64,000 nucleotides of DNA from Flavobacterium granuli (GCF_900129705.1 NZ_FQWO01000002.1:248001-312000), one strand, 5' to 3'; positions 15,551-24,310 are shown, counted from the first letter of the stretch. Numbers and translations are program-made. The notes: generated by a model not told the origin, from the letters alone.

Positions 15551-17743
15551 TTATTTAACTGTTTCTCCTATTCTTCTCAAAAAATTAAAATCCAATTGTT
15601 TTTTAACTAAATCGGCATTTTTAACCTTAACGAAAATTTCATCTCCTAATTGTAATAATTTATCGGAAGTAGCTCCAACTAATGCATATTGTTTTTCATC
15701 GAAAGTATAATAATCATCTTTTATATCTCGAATTCGAACCATTCCTTCACATTTATTTTCGATAATTTCGACATAAATTCCCCATTCGGTAACACCGGAA
15801 ATTACACCTAAAAACTCTTGATCCTGATGATTCTGCATGTATTTTACCTGCATGTATTTGATAGAATCCCGTTCGGCATTTGTAGCTAATCCTTCCATAG
15901 TAGAACAATGCAAAGACTTGGTTTCATACAATTCCTCATCTGCCGATTTTCCTCCGTCTAAATAAAACTGTAGCAAACGGTGTACCATAACGTCAGGATA
16001 ACGACGAATAGGTGAAGTAAAATGAGAATAATAATCAAAAGCCAAACCGTAATGACCAATATTATCCGTAGAATATTTGGCCTTGCTCATACTTCTAATA
16101 GCCAAAGTATCAATAAGATTTTGCTCTTTTTTACCATTAACTTCTTCCATCAAAGCATTCAATGATTTCGAAATATCGCCTTTGTTTCTAAAGTCAATTT
16201 TATAACCAAATTTTGCAATTACGGTTTGCATCGCAATCAATTTATCTTCATTTGGCTCATCGTGAATTCTATAAATAAAAGTTTTCTTTTGTTTTCCAAT
16301 GTATTCTGCCACTTTTCTATTGGCCAAAAGCATGAACTCTTCAATCAGATGATTGGCATCTTTAGAGACTTTAAAATAAACGCCTTCCGGCTCCCCTTCT
16401 TCATTCAAGTTGAATTTCACTTCTACTTTATCAAAAGAAATCGCTCCTTCATTCATTCGCTTTCTTCTGAAAATCTTTGCTAATTCGTCCATTTTTAGCG
16501 TCGCTGCCACGATTTCTTCCGAAACTTTATAAGAAGTACCCGTTATCGAAATTTCTTCCGGAATAATGTCATCTTTGGTTTCAATGATGTATTGCGCTTC
16601 TTCATAAGCAAATCGCTGATTAGAGTTAATTACTGTTCTTCCAAACCATTGATTGACTATTTGGCATTTATCTGTGATTTCAAATACGGCCGAGAAAGTA
16701 TATTTCTCTTCATTTGGACGCAATGAACAGGCAAAATTAGATAAAACTTCAGGTAACATAGGCACTACCCTATCTACAAGATAAACCGAAGTGGCTCTTT
16801 GATAGGCTTCATCATCTAAGATCGTTCCTTCTTGCAGATAATGGGAAACATCGGCAATGTGAATACCAATTTCGTAATTTCCATTTTCTAATTTTTTGAA
16901 CGATAAGGCATCATCAAAATCCTTAGCATCTTTTGGGTCAATAGTAAATGTCAAAGTATCACGCATATCACGACGCTTCGCAATCTCGCTTTCTTGAATC
17001 GAAGTATCAATTTTTTGAGCAAAGGTTTCCACTTCAATAGGAAACTCTGAAGGCAAACCATATTCGGCCAAAATAGCATGAATTTCAGTATCATGTTCTC
17101 CTGGTTTTCCAAGTACTTTTATCACTTTACCAAAAGGACTGTCAGCTCTGGACGGCCAGTCTTCAATATGAACCAAAACCACATCTCCTTGCTCGGCCTC
17201 GCCTATTTTGTCTTTTGGAATAAAAATATCGGTATACATCTTCGGATTGGCAGTCGATACAAAAGAGAAATTCTTTTGTATATCAATCACTCCTACAAAG
17301 TCGGTTTTATTCCTTTCGATAACTTCAATAACCTCACCTTCAGGTCTTTTTCCTTTTCTGCGGTTATAAACATAGACTTTTACAAAGTCTTTATCTAAGG
17401 CGTGATTTAAATTATTAGTTGGGATAAAAACATCCTCTTCTAAATCAGCACAAACAAAATAAGCCGTTTTACGGCCTGTCATATCAATTTTTCCTTCGTA
17501 ATATTCTTTGCTTACCGCTTTGATTAAATATTTCCCAGGTTCAGATTCAATAATGGTTTTCTTGGAAGCCAAAATCTTCAAATCTTTGATAATCTGGTTT
17601 CTGCTTTGGGTATCGTCGAGCTCTAACTTTGCTCCTATTTGCTTATAATTGAATGCTTTATTGGCATTTTTCGATAATATTTTTATAATTTTTTCAGAGA
17701 AATCCTTCTCTTTTTTTACCGGCTTTCTTAATCTTTTTCCCAT
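15551..17743 (-). CDS. rnr: Ribonuclease R
   Basis: RNase R is a processive 3'-5' exoribonuclease that degrades structured RNA, including rRNA fragments and, with trans-translation, defective mRNA. The 730-residue protein has the expected order: an N-terminal winged-helix region (KNANKAFNYKQIGAKLELDD), two cold-shock OB folds, the RNB catalytic domain with the acidic cluster TIDPKDAKDFDDALS (about residues 265-279), the conserved HFTSPIRRYPDVMVHRLL, and a C-terminal S1 domain (GVISGVTEWGIYVEI). Its 5' end faces the DUF2007 gene and the putative origin. Confidence 0.96.
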   Translation of the reverse strand: MGKRLRKPVKKEKDFSEKIIKILSKNANKAFNYKQIGAKLELDDTQSRNQIIKDLKILASKKTIIESEPGKYLIKAVSKEYYEGKIDMTGRKTAYFVCADLEEDVFIPTNNLNHALDKDFVKVYVYNRRKGKRPEGEVIEVIERNKTDFVGVIDIQKNFSFVSTANPKMYTDIFIPKDKIGEAEQGDVVLVHIEDWPSRADSPFGKVIKVLGKPGEHDTEIHAILAEYGLPSEFPIEVETFAQKIDTSIQESEIAKRRDMRDTLTFTIDPKDAKDFDDALSFKKLENGNYEIGIHIADVSHYLQEGTILDDEAYQRATSVYLVDRVVPMLPEVLSNFACSLRPNEEKYTFSAVFEITDKCQIVNQWFGRTVINSNQRFAYEEAQYIIETKDDIIPEEISITGTSYKVSEEIVAATLKMDELAKIFRRKRMNEGAISFDKVEVKFNLNEEGEPEGVYFKVSKDANHLIEEFMLLANRKVAEYIGKQKKTFIYRIHDEPNEDKLIAMQTVIAKFGYKIDFRNKGDISKSLNALMEEVNGKKEQNLIDTLAIRSMSKAKYSTDNIGHYGLAFDYYSHFTSPIRRYPDVMVHRLLQFYLDGGKSADEELYETKSLHCSTMEGLATNAERDSIKYMQVKYMQNHQDQEFLGVISGVTEWGIYVEIIENKCEGMVRIRDIKDDYYTFDEKQYALVGATSDKLLQLGDEIFVKVKNADLVKKQLDFNFLRRIGETVK

Positions 17744-17860
17744 AAATCTTTTCTTAAAGCTCGAAATTACAAAATTGTTGCGCAGTTATAAAGAAAAGAA
17801 GTAAGTTTTACAGAAAATATAACTTTAAAGAATAGTCGTATCTTTATAAAAACACTAAAA

Positions 17861-18100
17861 ATGGAAGCCTTTATAACCATTGCTATTTTTGATTACATCC
17901 ATGAAATCGAAATTCTAAAACATCGATTGGATCAGGAAGGACTACAGTATTATTTTGAGAACGAAATAATGTCCTCCATCGTTCCCATGTACTCAACTGC
18001 CTTGGGAGGAATCAAACTCAAGATTCATCCTAACGACGTTGAAACTGTCAAGACAATTCTTCAAGAAATGAAATACGGTAACAATTTAAAAATTGTTTGA
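17861..18100 (+). CDS. DUF2007 domain protein
   Basis: 79 residues with no signal peptide or membrane segment. The sequence FITIAIFDYIHEIEILKHRL then GLQYYFENEIM and the C-terminal IKLKIHPNDVETVKTIL match the short ferredoxin-like DUF2007 fold, labelled putative signal-transducing protein. Its cellular role is not established. Divergent from rnr (118-base spacer), it is the last gene before the gene-free DnaA-box region. Confidence 0.85.
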   Translation: MEAFITIAIFDYIHEIEILKHRLDQEGLQYYFENEIMSSIVPMYSTALGGIKLKIHPNDVETVKTILQEMKYGNNLKIV

Positions 18101-18793
18101 TTCTTTCAAAGTTGTCAACATATATATAATACATAAAAAAGAAAATTTAAATTTAAATAATTTTTTAATGGTTATTATAGTGTGTTAATAGTGGCAATAA
18201 ATTTATTTTGAAAAGCATTGAAATGAAGTTTTAGTATGTTATTCAGAGTTATCAACAGAGTTATTTGTAGCTAAAGAATTAATTTTAAAGAGTTTTTGAA
18301 TTTTAATTAACAACGGTTGATAAACTAAAAAGCTTTCAAATTGTAAATAAGTCTTTTTAAAATTTCTGTTGATAAACCATTTTTAAATATTGATAACTTT
18401 TCTAAAAATTCACCAAACTAAATTAGGTTTTTAAAAGTGGGTTTTGGATTACTTATTTTTTCGACACAAGCAAAAAATACTTCTAAAATTCTATCCCAAG
18501 TTATGAACAATTTATGTTAACTTAAAGTTAACTGATTTTCAGTTATTTAGGTTTTGCTATTAACAATGCAAAATTTTAACAAATAAATTATATAATAGCA
18601 ATTGATTTCCAATGTTTTATATATTTTAAAAAATGTTGATAAGTAGCTAGTTTTTTAATAATAAGACAGTTATGAATTATTTTAGATGGAGTCATTTTAG
18701 ACTGTTCATTTTTTAACAAATAAACAAAACCTTCATTTATTAAATCCGATAATCTTTTGGTAAATTTGCAGCACACAACTTAATATATATAGA
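18101..18793. other. Candidate chromosomal replication origin (oriC)
   Basis: A 693-base gene-free, very AT-rich stretch. Exact TTATCAACA 9-mers lie at 18249-18257 (plus), 18367-18375 (minus) and 18634-18642 (minus). Near matches are TTGTCAACA 18112-18120, TTATCAACC 18315-18323 (minus) and TTATGAACA 18501-18509. TTATCAACA differs by one base from the Escherichia coli DnaA box TTATCCACA. A near-perfect palindrome GTTAACTTAAAGTTAAC is at 18516-18532. Gene polarity switches here from mainly minus to mainly plus, and parS sites lie 15 kb away. dnaA is not adjacent. The assignment is an inference. Confidence 0.65.
18761..18768 (+). promoter_or_regulatory. -7 promoter element of rpiB
   Basis: TAAATTTG, a match to the Bacteroidota -7 consensus TAnnTTTG, 26 bases before the rpiB ATG. 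Confidence 0.6.
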
Positions 18794-19222
18794 ATGAAAA
18801 TCTCAATAGGAAACGATCACGCAGGACCGGAGTATAAAAAAGCCATTGTTGAAATGTTAATAGCAAAAGGCCACGAAGTAACTAATTATGGAACTGACAC
18901 AACTGATAGCGTAGATTATCCTGATTTTGCACATCCGGTTGCAACAGATGTTTCTGAAGGAAAGGCTGATTATGGTATTGTTATTTGCGGAAGCGGAAAC
19001 GGAATTGCTATGACGGTTAATAAACATCAAAAAGTAAGAGCAGGTTTGTGTTGGACAAAAGAAATTGCTGAGTTGACAAGATTACATAATAATGCAAACA
19101 TTGTTAGTATTCCAGCTCGTTTTACTTCTATTCAACAAGCGGTTGAAATAGTAGAAACTTTTTTAAATACTGCATTTGAAGGAGGAAGACATCAAAATAG
19201 AGTTGACAAGATTTCTTGCTAA
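18794..19222 (+). CDS. rpiB: Ribose 5-phosphate isomerase B
   Basis: RpiB interconverts ribulose 5-phosphate and ribose 5-phosphate in the pentose phosphate pathway. The 142-residue protein starts MKISIGNDHAGPEYKKAIVE, the RpiB/LacAB family opening with the phosphate-binding Asp-His. It also contains DSVDYPDFAHPVA, the active-site segment GIVICGSGNGIAMTVNKH with the catalytic cysteine near residue 71, and the C-terminal HNNANIVSIPARF. It is the first gene to the right of the putative origin and ends in its own terminator. Confidence 0.95.
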   Translation: MKISIGNDHAGPEYKKAIVEMLIAKGHEVTNYGTDTTDSVDYPDFAHPVATDVSEGKADYGIVICGSGNGIAMTVNKHQKVRAGLCWTKEIAELTRLHNNANIVSIPARFTSIQQAVEIVETFLNTAFEGGRHQNRVDKISC

Positions 19223-19256
19223 AAAATTCTAGGTGCTTCACACCAAATAAGATTAG

Positions 19257-19284
19257 AGCTCGGTAATTTACCGGGCTTTTTTGT
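19257..19284 (+). terminator. Terminator of rpiB
   Basis: AGCTCGGTAA and TTACCGGGCT form a stem with one wobble pair, followed by TTTTTTG. Confidence 0.85.
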
Positions 19285-19324
19285 TTTCTATTAACTGAAT
19301 TTAAAGCTTATTATTTTATAGTAA

Positions 19325-19591
19325 TTATTTCTGTATAAAAAAAGTATATAGAATTACAATTTGAAATATAACAATTCCAAAAAACTTCAATAAATAGCTT
19401 CTTTTTGCTGTTTTATGTCTAAAAATCAGCATTCCTAATCCTGAACCAACTGTCCCGCCAAAAAAAACGAAGCTTAAAAGTGTTTTCTCTGGAATTCTTC
19501 TTTTATGTTTTTTAGCTAAAAATTTATCATAATTAATTGCTGCAAAAGCAAGAATATTTATAATCAGAAAAAAGAAGAATAAAATTTCCAT
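19325..19591 (-). CDS. DUF1294 small membrane protein
   Basis: 88 residues with three hydrophobic helices. The central sequence NYDKFLAKKHKRRIPEKTLL followed by a Gly-rich helix (FVFFGGTVGSGLGMLIF) and RHKTAKRSYLLKF is the DUF1294 signature. Inner-membrane location is likely and the function unknown. It is convergent with rpiB and divergent from the HTH gene, with a 250-base spacer upstream. Confidence 0.85.
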   Translation of the reverse strand: MEILFFFFLIINILAFAAINYDKFLAKKHKRRIPEKTLLSFVFFGGTVGSGLGMLIFRHKTAKRSYLLKFFGIVIFQIVILYTFFIQK

Positions 19592-19843
19592 TTAGCTCAA
19601 ATTAAGTTTCAAAGATATTCTATTAGTAAATAAAAAAACAAGTAAAATAATGTGAGATTTTACGAGAATCTCGCGATATTGATAAAAATAAAAATAAATT
19701 TACGGCATAGAATTATTTCAAATTTGCATGATAAACTTAATGAAACCAGCATTTAGACATTAATGTCGTAAAGAAGTCGTAAATAAACCGCAAGATAAAA
19801 TAGGTGAACCAATCTAATTTTGAAGAAACTTTAAAACTATATT
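19592..19843. promoter_or_regulatory. Spacer with candidate operators upstream of the HTH gene
   Basis: Holds a TAATTTTG -7-type element at 19815-19822, two GTCGTAAA direct repeats within 19764-19784, and a small inverted repeat GAGATT...AATCTC near 19650-19670. The repeats could be binding sites for the adjacent XRE-type regulator; this is inferred from position only. Confidence 0.35.
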
Positions 19844-20410
19844 ATGGAAACTATCGGAACAAAAATTTCAAAAATTAGAAAGCAAAAAGGAATGTCTCAA
19901 GAAGAACTTTCAGACTTTTCAAAAATTAATTTAAGAACATTACAACGAATTGAAAAAGATGAAAATGAACCAAGAGGGAATACTTTAAAACAAATTTGTG
20001 AAGTTTTAAAAATTAATATTGAAGAATTAGTAGATTATGGAAAAGTTGAAGACAATAGCTATTTAATTTTCCTTCATTTATCAATAATTTCAAATATCAT
20101 TATACCTTTAGGGAATATTATTTTACCACTAATTTTATGGTTAAACAAAAGAGATAGTATTATTGAAGTTAACAACCAAGGAAAGAATATTTTAAATTTT
20201 CAAATATTCTTTTCAATAATTTCAAATCCAATCTTAATAATTGCCGTTTTAAGTAAAATAATGCATTTGAAATTAGGAATAGTTTCTATTTTCCTTGTTT
20301 ATTATAGTTTTACCTTTTTAAACATTTGTTATTCAATTTATATAGCCATAAAAATTAAAAGTAACTCAATAAGAAAATATTATCCCAACCCAATAAAATT
20401 TTTGAAATAA
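19844..20410 (+). CDS. XRE-family regulator with DUF4870-like membrane domain
   Basis: 188 residues. Residues 5-62 are a helix-turn-helix of the XRE type (ISKIRKQKGMSQEELSDFSK, then LRTLQRIEKDENEPRGNTLK). From about 70 onward there are three or four membrane helices starting FLHLSIISNIIIPLGNIILP, with the DUF4870-like segment VNNQGKNILNFQ. A membrane-tethered DNA-binding protein is implied. It starts 33 bases after a TAATTTTG element and ends four bases before tex, so it probably cotranscribes with tex. The signal it senses is unknown. Base composition is notably AT-rich compared with tex. Confidence 0.82.
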   Translation: METIGTKISKIRKQKGMSQEELSDFSKINLRTLQRIEKDENEPRGNTLKQICEVLKINIEELVDYGKVEDNSYLIFLHLSIISNIIIPLGNIILPLILWLNKRDSIIEVNNQGKNILNFQIFFSIISNPILIIAVLSKIMHLKLGIVSIFLVYYSFTFLNICYSIYIAIKIKSNSIRKYYPNPIKFLK

Positions 20411-20414
20411 AATA

Positions 20415-22538
20415 ATGACAAATATAGATTTCATAAAAAAAGCGGTTGCAACAGCAGCCATAAACATTCAAAAAACAGTTGAACTTTTACAAGAAGATTG
20501 CACCATTCCGTTTATTTCTCGTTATCGAAAAGACACGACAGGAAATTTGGATGAAGTTCAAATTGAACAAATTGCCAAACTCCAAAAAGAGTACGAAGTA
20601 ATTGTAAAACGCAAAGAAGCGATTTTAAAATCAATTGAAGAGCAAAAGGCTTTAACGCCAGAATTAGAGAAAAAAATCCAACAAAGTTTTGATCTACAGG
20701 AACTGGAAGATTTTTATCTGCCTTTCAAAAAAAAGAAAAAAACCAAGGCCGATGTTGCCCGTGAGAATGGTTTAGAGCCTTTGGCAAAAATAATCATGGC
20801 GCAAGGCAAAGACGATGTTGATTTCTTGGCTACGAAATATTTGAATGCAAATGTCGCAAATGAAGAGGCCGCTTTGCAAGGCGCACGAGATATTATTGCC
20901 GAATGGATTAACGAAAATATTTATGTTCGTAAACAATTGCGTCGTTTGTACGAACGCAAAGCAACCATCACAACCAAGGTAGTAAAAAGCAAAAAAGACG
21001 AAGAAGCGGCCCAAAAATTCAATCAATATTTTGATTGGTCAGAACCGTTGACCAAAGCGCCTTCGCACAGATTGTTAGCGATACTTCGTGCCGAGAATGA
21101 AGGTTTCATCAAGTTCAAAGTCGAAGTGGATATTGATGAAGCTTATGATATTATTGACGAATTGGTATTAAAAGGACAAAGTCCAGCCACACCACATGTG
21201 CAATTGGCAATCGAAGACAGTTTCAAACGATTGTTAAATCCGGCTATTTCTAATGAAACCTTGCAGGAAGCCAAAGCTAAGGCAGATGCCAATTCAATTC
21301 AGGTTTTTGCCAATAATTTAGGACAGCTTTTATTAGCGCCGCCTTTGGGTGAAAAGCGAATTCTGGCCATTGATCCCGGTTTTAGATCCGGTTGCAAAGT
21401 AGTTTGCCTGGATGAAAAAGGAGATTTGTTGTACAATGAAACCATTTATCCGCACGCACCGCAAAATGAAACGGCGATGGCGATGAAAAAAATCCGTTCG
21501 ATGGTCAATTCGTATAAAATTGATGCGATTTCGATAGGAAACGGAACTGCTTCAAGAGAAACAGAATTCTTTATCAAGAAAATTGCTTTTGATAAACCAG
21601 TGCAAGTATTTATAGTTTCTGAGGCTGGAGCCTCGGTTTATTCGGCATCTAAAATTGCTCGGGAAGAATTTCCAAATTATGATGTTACGGTTCGTGGTTC
21701 GGTTTCGATAGGAAGGCGTTTGAGTGATCCTTTGGCCGAATTGGTAAAAATAGATCCAAAAGCCATTGGCGTAGGCCAATACCAACATGATGTGGACCAA
21801 AATAAATTGAAAGAAGAATTAGACAATACGGTGATTCGTTGCGTGAACTCGGTAGGAATTAATATCAATACGGCAAGTAAACATTTGTTGAGTTATGTGA
21901 GTGGAATAGGAGAGAAGCTGGCCGAAAACATTGTGAATTATCGCTCAGAAAACGGGCCTTTTGAAAACAGAAAGCAGTTGAAAAAAGTGCCGCGTCTGGG
22001 CGAAAAAGCCTATCAGCAAGGAGTGGCTTTTATCCGAATTTCGAATGCCAAAAATCCGTTGGACAATTCGGCGGTTCATCCCGAAGCCTATGGAATTGTG
22101 GAAAAAATGGCTAAAGATTTAAAGCTGTCAGTGAATGATTTGATTGCCAACAAGGAGAAAACGGCTTTAATAAAAGCTGAAAATTATATTACTCCCGAAA
22201 TTGGTTTACTAACTCTAAAAGACATTATAAAAGAGCTCGAAAAACCAGGATTAGATCCTAGAAAATCAGCCAAGGTATTTGAATTTGATCCTAATGTAAA
22301 ATCGATTAAGGATGTAAAATCGGGAATGATTCTCCCGGGAATTGTCAATAACATCACTAATTTTGGTTGTTTTGTAGATATCGGGATCAAAGAAAGCGGA
22401 TTGGTTCACATTTCACAACTCAAATCCGGTTTTGTTTCGGATGTAAATGAAGTGGTAAAATTGCATCAACATGTTGAAGTAAAAGTCACCGAAGTAGACG
22501 AAGACAGAAAACGCATTCAGCTGACGATGATACTATAA
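20415..22538 (+). CDS. tex: Transcription accessory protein Tex
   Basis: Tex is a conserved cytoplasmic nucleic-acid-binding protein linked to transcription and RNA handling. The 707-residue sequence shows the helical N-terminal region with CTIPFISRYRKDTTGNLDE and DFYLPFKKKKKTKADVARE, the YqgF/RNase H-like core (ILAIDPGFRSGCKVVCLD near residue 315), a helix-hairpin-helix region (GININTASKHLLSYVSGIGE), and a C-terminal S1 domain (GMILPGIVNNITNFGCFVDI). It follows the XRE gene by four bases and ends before a strong terminator. Its last codons recur as a short orphan copy at 23339-23364. Confidence 0.96.
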   Translation: MTNIDFIKKAVATAAINIQKTVELLQEDCTIPFISRYRKDTTGNLDEVQIEQIAKLQKEYEVIVKRKEAILKSIEEQKALTPELEKKIQQSFDLQELEDFYLPFKKKKKTKADVARENGLEPLAKIIMAQGKDDVDFLATKYLNANVANEEAALQGARDIIAEWINENIYVRKQLRRLYERKATITTKVVKSKKDEEAAQKFNQYFDWSEPLTKAPSHRLLAILRAENEGFIKFKVEVDIDEAYDIIDELVLKGQSPATPHVQLAIEDSFKRLLNPAISNETLQEAKAKADANSIQVFANNLGQLLLAPPLGEKRILAIDPGFRSGCKVVCLDEKGDLLYNETIYPHAPQNETAMAMKKIRSMVNSYKIDAISIGNGTASRETEFFIKKIAFDKPVQVFIVSEAGASVYSASKIAREEFPNYDVTVRGSVSIGRRLSDPLAELVKIDPKAIGVGQYQHDVDQNKLKEELDNTVIRCVNSVGININTASKHLLSYVSGIGEKLAENIVNYRSENGPFENRKQLKKVPRLGEKAYQQGVAFIRISNAKNPLDNSAVHPEAYGIVEKMAKDLKLSVNDLIANKEKTALIKAENYITPEIGLLTLKDIIKELEKPGLDPRKSAKVFEFDPNVKSIKDVKSGMILPGIVNNITNFGCFVDIGIKESGLVHISQLKSGFVSDVNEVVKLHQHVEVKVTEVDEDRKRIQLTMIL

Positions 22539-22552
22539 AAAGGATACAAATA

Positions 22553-22588
22553 AAAAAACCAGTTTCTTTATATTGAAACTGGTTTTTT
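22553..22588. terminator. Terminator between tex and the outer-membrane gene
   Basis: AAAAAACCAGTTTC (22553-22566) and GAAACTGGTTTTTT (22575-22588) form a strong stem with A/T flanks on both sides, serving both convergent genes. Confidence 0.9.
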
Positions 22589-22612
22589 AGTAATATGATT
22601 AGTTTATATCTT

Positions 22613-23221
22613 TTATAGCTGAATAACGCCACCTAAGTTAAAGCTATAACCTCCATTAAGAATACGCTCATCAGTTGCTTTATTAATATTGGTTAAACCG
22701 TTGAAGAACTGAGCGTCGATTAGAAGACCAAATTTTTCGGTAAATTCAATTTTGTATCCAATTCCATAACTAAAACCTAGTTGGAAGGATTCAATTGTAT
22801 TTTTTGGTAATTTTATACTAGTTCCGTTTGCCTTAACCTTTGCACTGGTTAAAAAGGAAGGGCTCAATCCAAAATTCAAATTCCATTTACGAGTACTTCC
22901 AAAGTGCCAGTTGGCATTGACGGGAATACTTAAATAATTTAATTGATCTTCAGCTAAAATATTTTGTTCGATACGGTATTTTCCGCCCATTTTGTCAGCA
23001 ATTAATCCTGATCTTAAGCTCCATCTGTTGTTAAAATAGTAATCAACTGTGGCTCCTAACTCTACTCCTGAATTAGAATCAGTATAGTTTTCTTCGTTTT
23101 GCTCAGAAAAGCCGGAAATTCCAATTTTTGGTGTAATTTCAATAGTTCCTTTGTCTCTAGATTGAGCATTGGCAAATCCAAAAGTAGCCAAAGCCGCTAA
23201 TGACAATAAAATTTTTTTCAT
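22613..23221 (-). CDS. Outer-membrane beta-barrel protein
   Basis: 202 residues from the ATG at 23221, chosen over an upstream in-frame ATG at 23275 because it gives a proper signal peptide, MKKILLSLAALATFGFANAQ. The mature part has alternating strands (GVELGATVDYYFNNRWSLRS, WHFGSTRKWNLNFGLSPSFL) of a small outer-membrane barrel (PF13568-like). The function is unknown. A duplicated scrap of the tex 3' end lies on its far side, so this gene may have been inserted between tex and tatA. Confidence 0.8.
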   Translation of the reverse strand: MKKILLSLAALATFGFANAQSRDKGTIEITPKIGISGFSEQNEENYTDSNSGVELGATVDYYFNNRWSLRSGLIADKMGGKYRIEQNILAEDQLNYLSIPVNANWHFGSTRKWNLNFGLSPSFLTSAKVKANGTSIKLPKNTIESFQLGFSYGIGYKIEFTEKFGLLIDAQFFNGLTNINKATDERILNGGYSFNLGGVIQL

Positions 23222-23338
23222 ATTTATTTTTGAGTTAAAATTTATAAAGTAAATGTAATAAGTAAAATCTTTCAAAAAAAATATAAAGTAAGAAAAATCT
23301 ATAGAATGTTATAAGCTGATTTTAATTGAATATTTGAT

Positions 23339-23364
23339 GCATTCAGCTGACGATGATTATTTAA
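23339..23364 (+). repeat. Orphan copy of the tex 3' end
   Basis: GCATTCAGCTGACGATGAT (23339-23357) is identical to 22513-22531 at the end of tex. In the same frame it reads IQLTMII then stop, against IQLTMIL then stop in tex. Nothing upstream extends the match. Confidence 0.75.
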
Positions 23365-23370
23365 AGTCAT

Positions 23371-23402
23371 AAAAAAAGTCCCGAATCTCGGGACTTTTTT
23401 TA
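23371..23402. terminator. Terminator of tatA
   Basis: AAAAAAAGTCCCGA, a three-base loop and TCGGGACTTTTTTT, adjacent to the tatA stop codon. Confidence 0.9.
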
Positions 23403-23582
23403 TTTTTTTTCGTTTTCGCTTTCTTCTTTTTTATCAGCGGGCTGATCTTCTTTTGCGGCATTTTTGAATTCTTTAATTCCGCTTCCTAAACCTTTCATTA
23501 ATTCTGGAATTTTTTTACCTCCAAAAAGTAATAAAACAACTGCTAATATAACTAGGATTTCTGTAACACCAAATCTTCCCAT
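23400..23582 (-). CDS. tatA: Sec-independent protein translocase TatA/E
   Basis: TatA forms the pore-like oligomer of the twin-arginine system that exports folded proteins. The 60-residue protein starts [20 protein letters not shown] (membrane helix), then the TatA hinge [14 protein letters not shown] and the amphipathic helix [11 protein letters not shown] with a short charged tail. The N-terminal polar residue is Thr7-Glu8, within family range. tatC is not in the window, as is usual for dispersed tat genes in Bacteroidota. A TACCTTTG -7-type element lies upstream on the minus strand (23629-23636). Confidence 0.92.
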   Translation of the reverse strand: MGRFGVTEILVILAVVLLLFGGKKIPELMKGLGSGIKEFKNAAKEDQPADKKEESENEKK

Positions 23583-23628
23583 GATTGAATAATTTATGCC
23601 GAAGCAAATTTGTAATGAATCTCGCTGG

Positions 23629-23636
23629 CAAAGGTA
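23629..23636 (-). promoter_or_regulatory. -7 promoter element of tatA
   Basis: TACCTTTG on the minus strand, about 47 bases before the tatA ATG. A TTG lies about 23 bases further upstream, at the loose end of the allowed spacing. Confidence 0.5.
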
Positions 23637-23797
23637 AATAGAATTAGTTAATAGAAAATCAATTTAAGTCAATTATTTAATTTCGAAAACGTTAAAAATT
23701 TATTAAAAACAAATCCTTTTTTCTATTAAGATCTAAGTGGGCTTGCAAAGTGCTATCATTGACATTAATTATTATATTTGTATGATAAAGAAAAAAC

Positions 23798-24310
23798 ATG
23801 TCAGGAAAAAGATTAAAAAGAAAAAAAATCCACAGTAAATTATTCACAAAAAACCGCTTGGTTATTTTGAATGAGGATACTTTTGAAGAAACTTTTTCTT
23901 TAAGGCTGACCTTAATGAATGTTTTTGTGGTGGCTTCTATAGGTGCAATTTTATTAATTTTAATAACCACTTTTATCATAGCCTTTACGCCTTTACGTGA
24001 GTTTATTCCGGGATATTCCTCTTCTAAATTAAAAAAAGATGCTACGGAATTAGCTTTAAAATCAGATTCCTTGACAACAGCATTGAAAAAAAATGAAGCC
24101 TATATTTTATCTATCCAAAAAGTGCTTAATGGTGAATTAGAATATGCTAAATTTAATAAAGATTCCATTTTGGACTCCAGTGGTGCAGTGCCACCTCAAG
24201 TTGATTTAAAGGCTACCAAAGAGGAATTGGAATTAAGGGACGAAGTAGCTAAAGAGGAAAAAAAGGCTCAATCAACTCCTTCAAAACAGATTAAGAAAAA
24301 GGCCAAATAG
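23798..24310 (+). CDS. Membrane protein resembling the N-terminal half of M23 peptidases
   Basis: 170 residues. A basic N-terminus (GKRLKRKKIHSKLFTKNRLV) leads to ILNEDTFEETFSLRLTLMNV, a membrane helix (about residues 44-67) and then TPLREFIPGYSSSKLKKDAT followed by a coiled coil. This is the opening of Bacteroidota membrane-bound M23 peptidases, but the sequence stops at residue 170 in a Lys-rich tail (KQIKKKAK) with no LytM domain. It is therefore either a short natural paralogue or a truncation. The 72 bases that follow contain no recognisable peptidase remnant. Confidence 0.7.
   Translation: MSGKRLKRKKIHSKLFTKNRLVILNEDTFEETFSLRLTLMNVFVVASIGAILLILITTFIIAFTPLREFIPGYSSSKLKKDATELALKSDSLTTALKKNEAYILSIQKVLNGELEYAKFNKDSILDSSGAVPPQVDLKATKEELELRDEVAKEEKKAQSTPSKQIKKKAK

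Noticed and set aside
18588..18776. A 62-codon minus-strand frame in the origin-like spacer
   Set aside because: It has low-complexity AT-driven content, no start context and no resemblance to any family, and it overlaps a DnaA-type box.
23692..23979. A 95-codon minus-strand frame
   Set aside because: It is antisense to the start of the peptidase-like gene, and the composition is an artefact of that gene.
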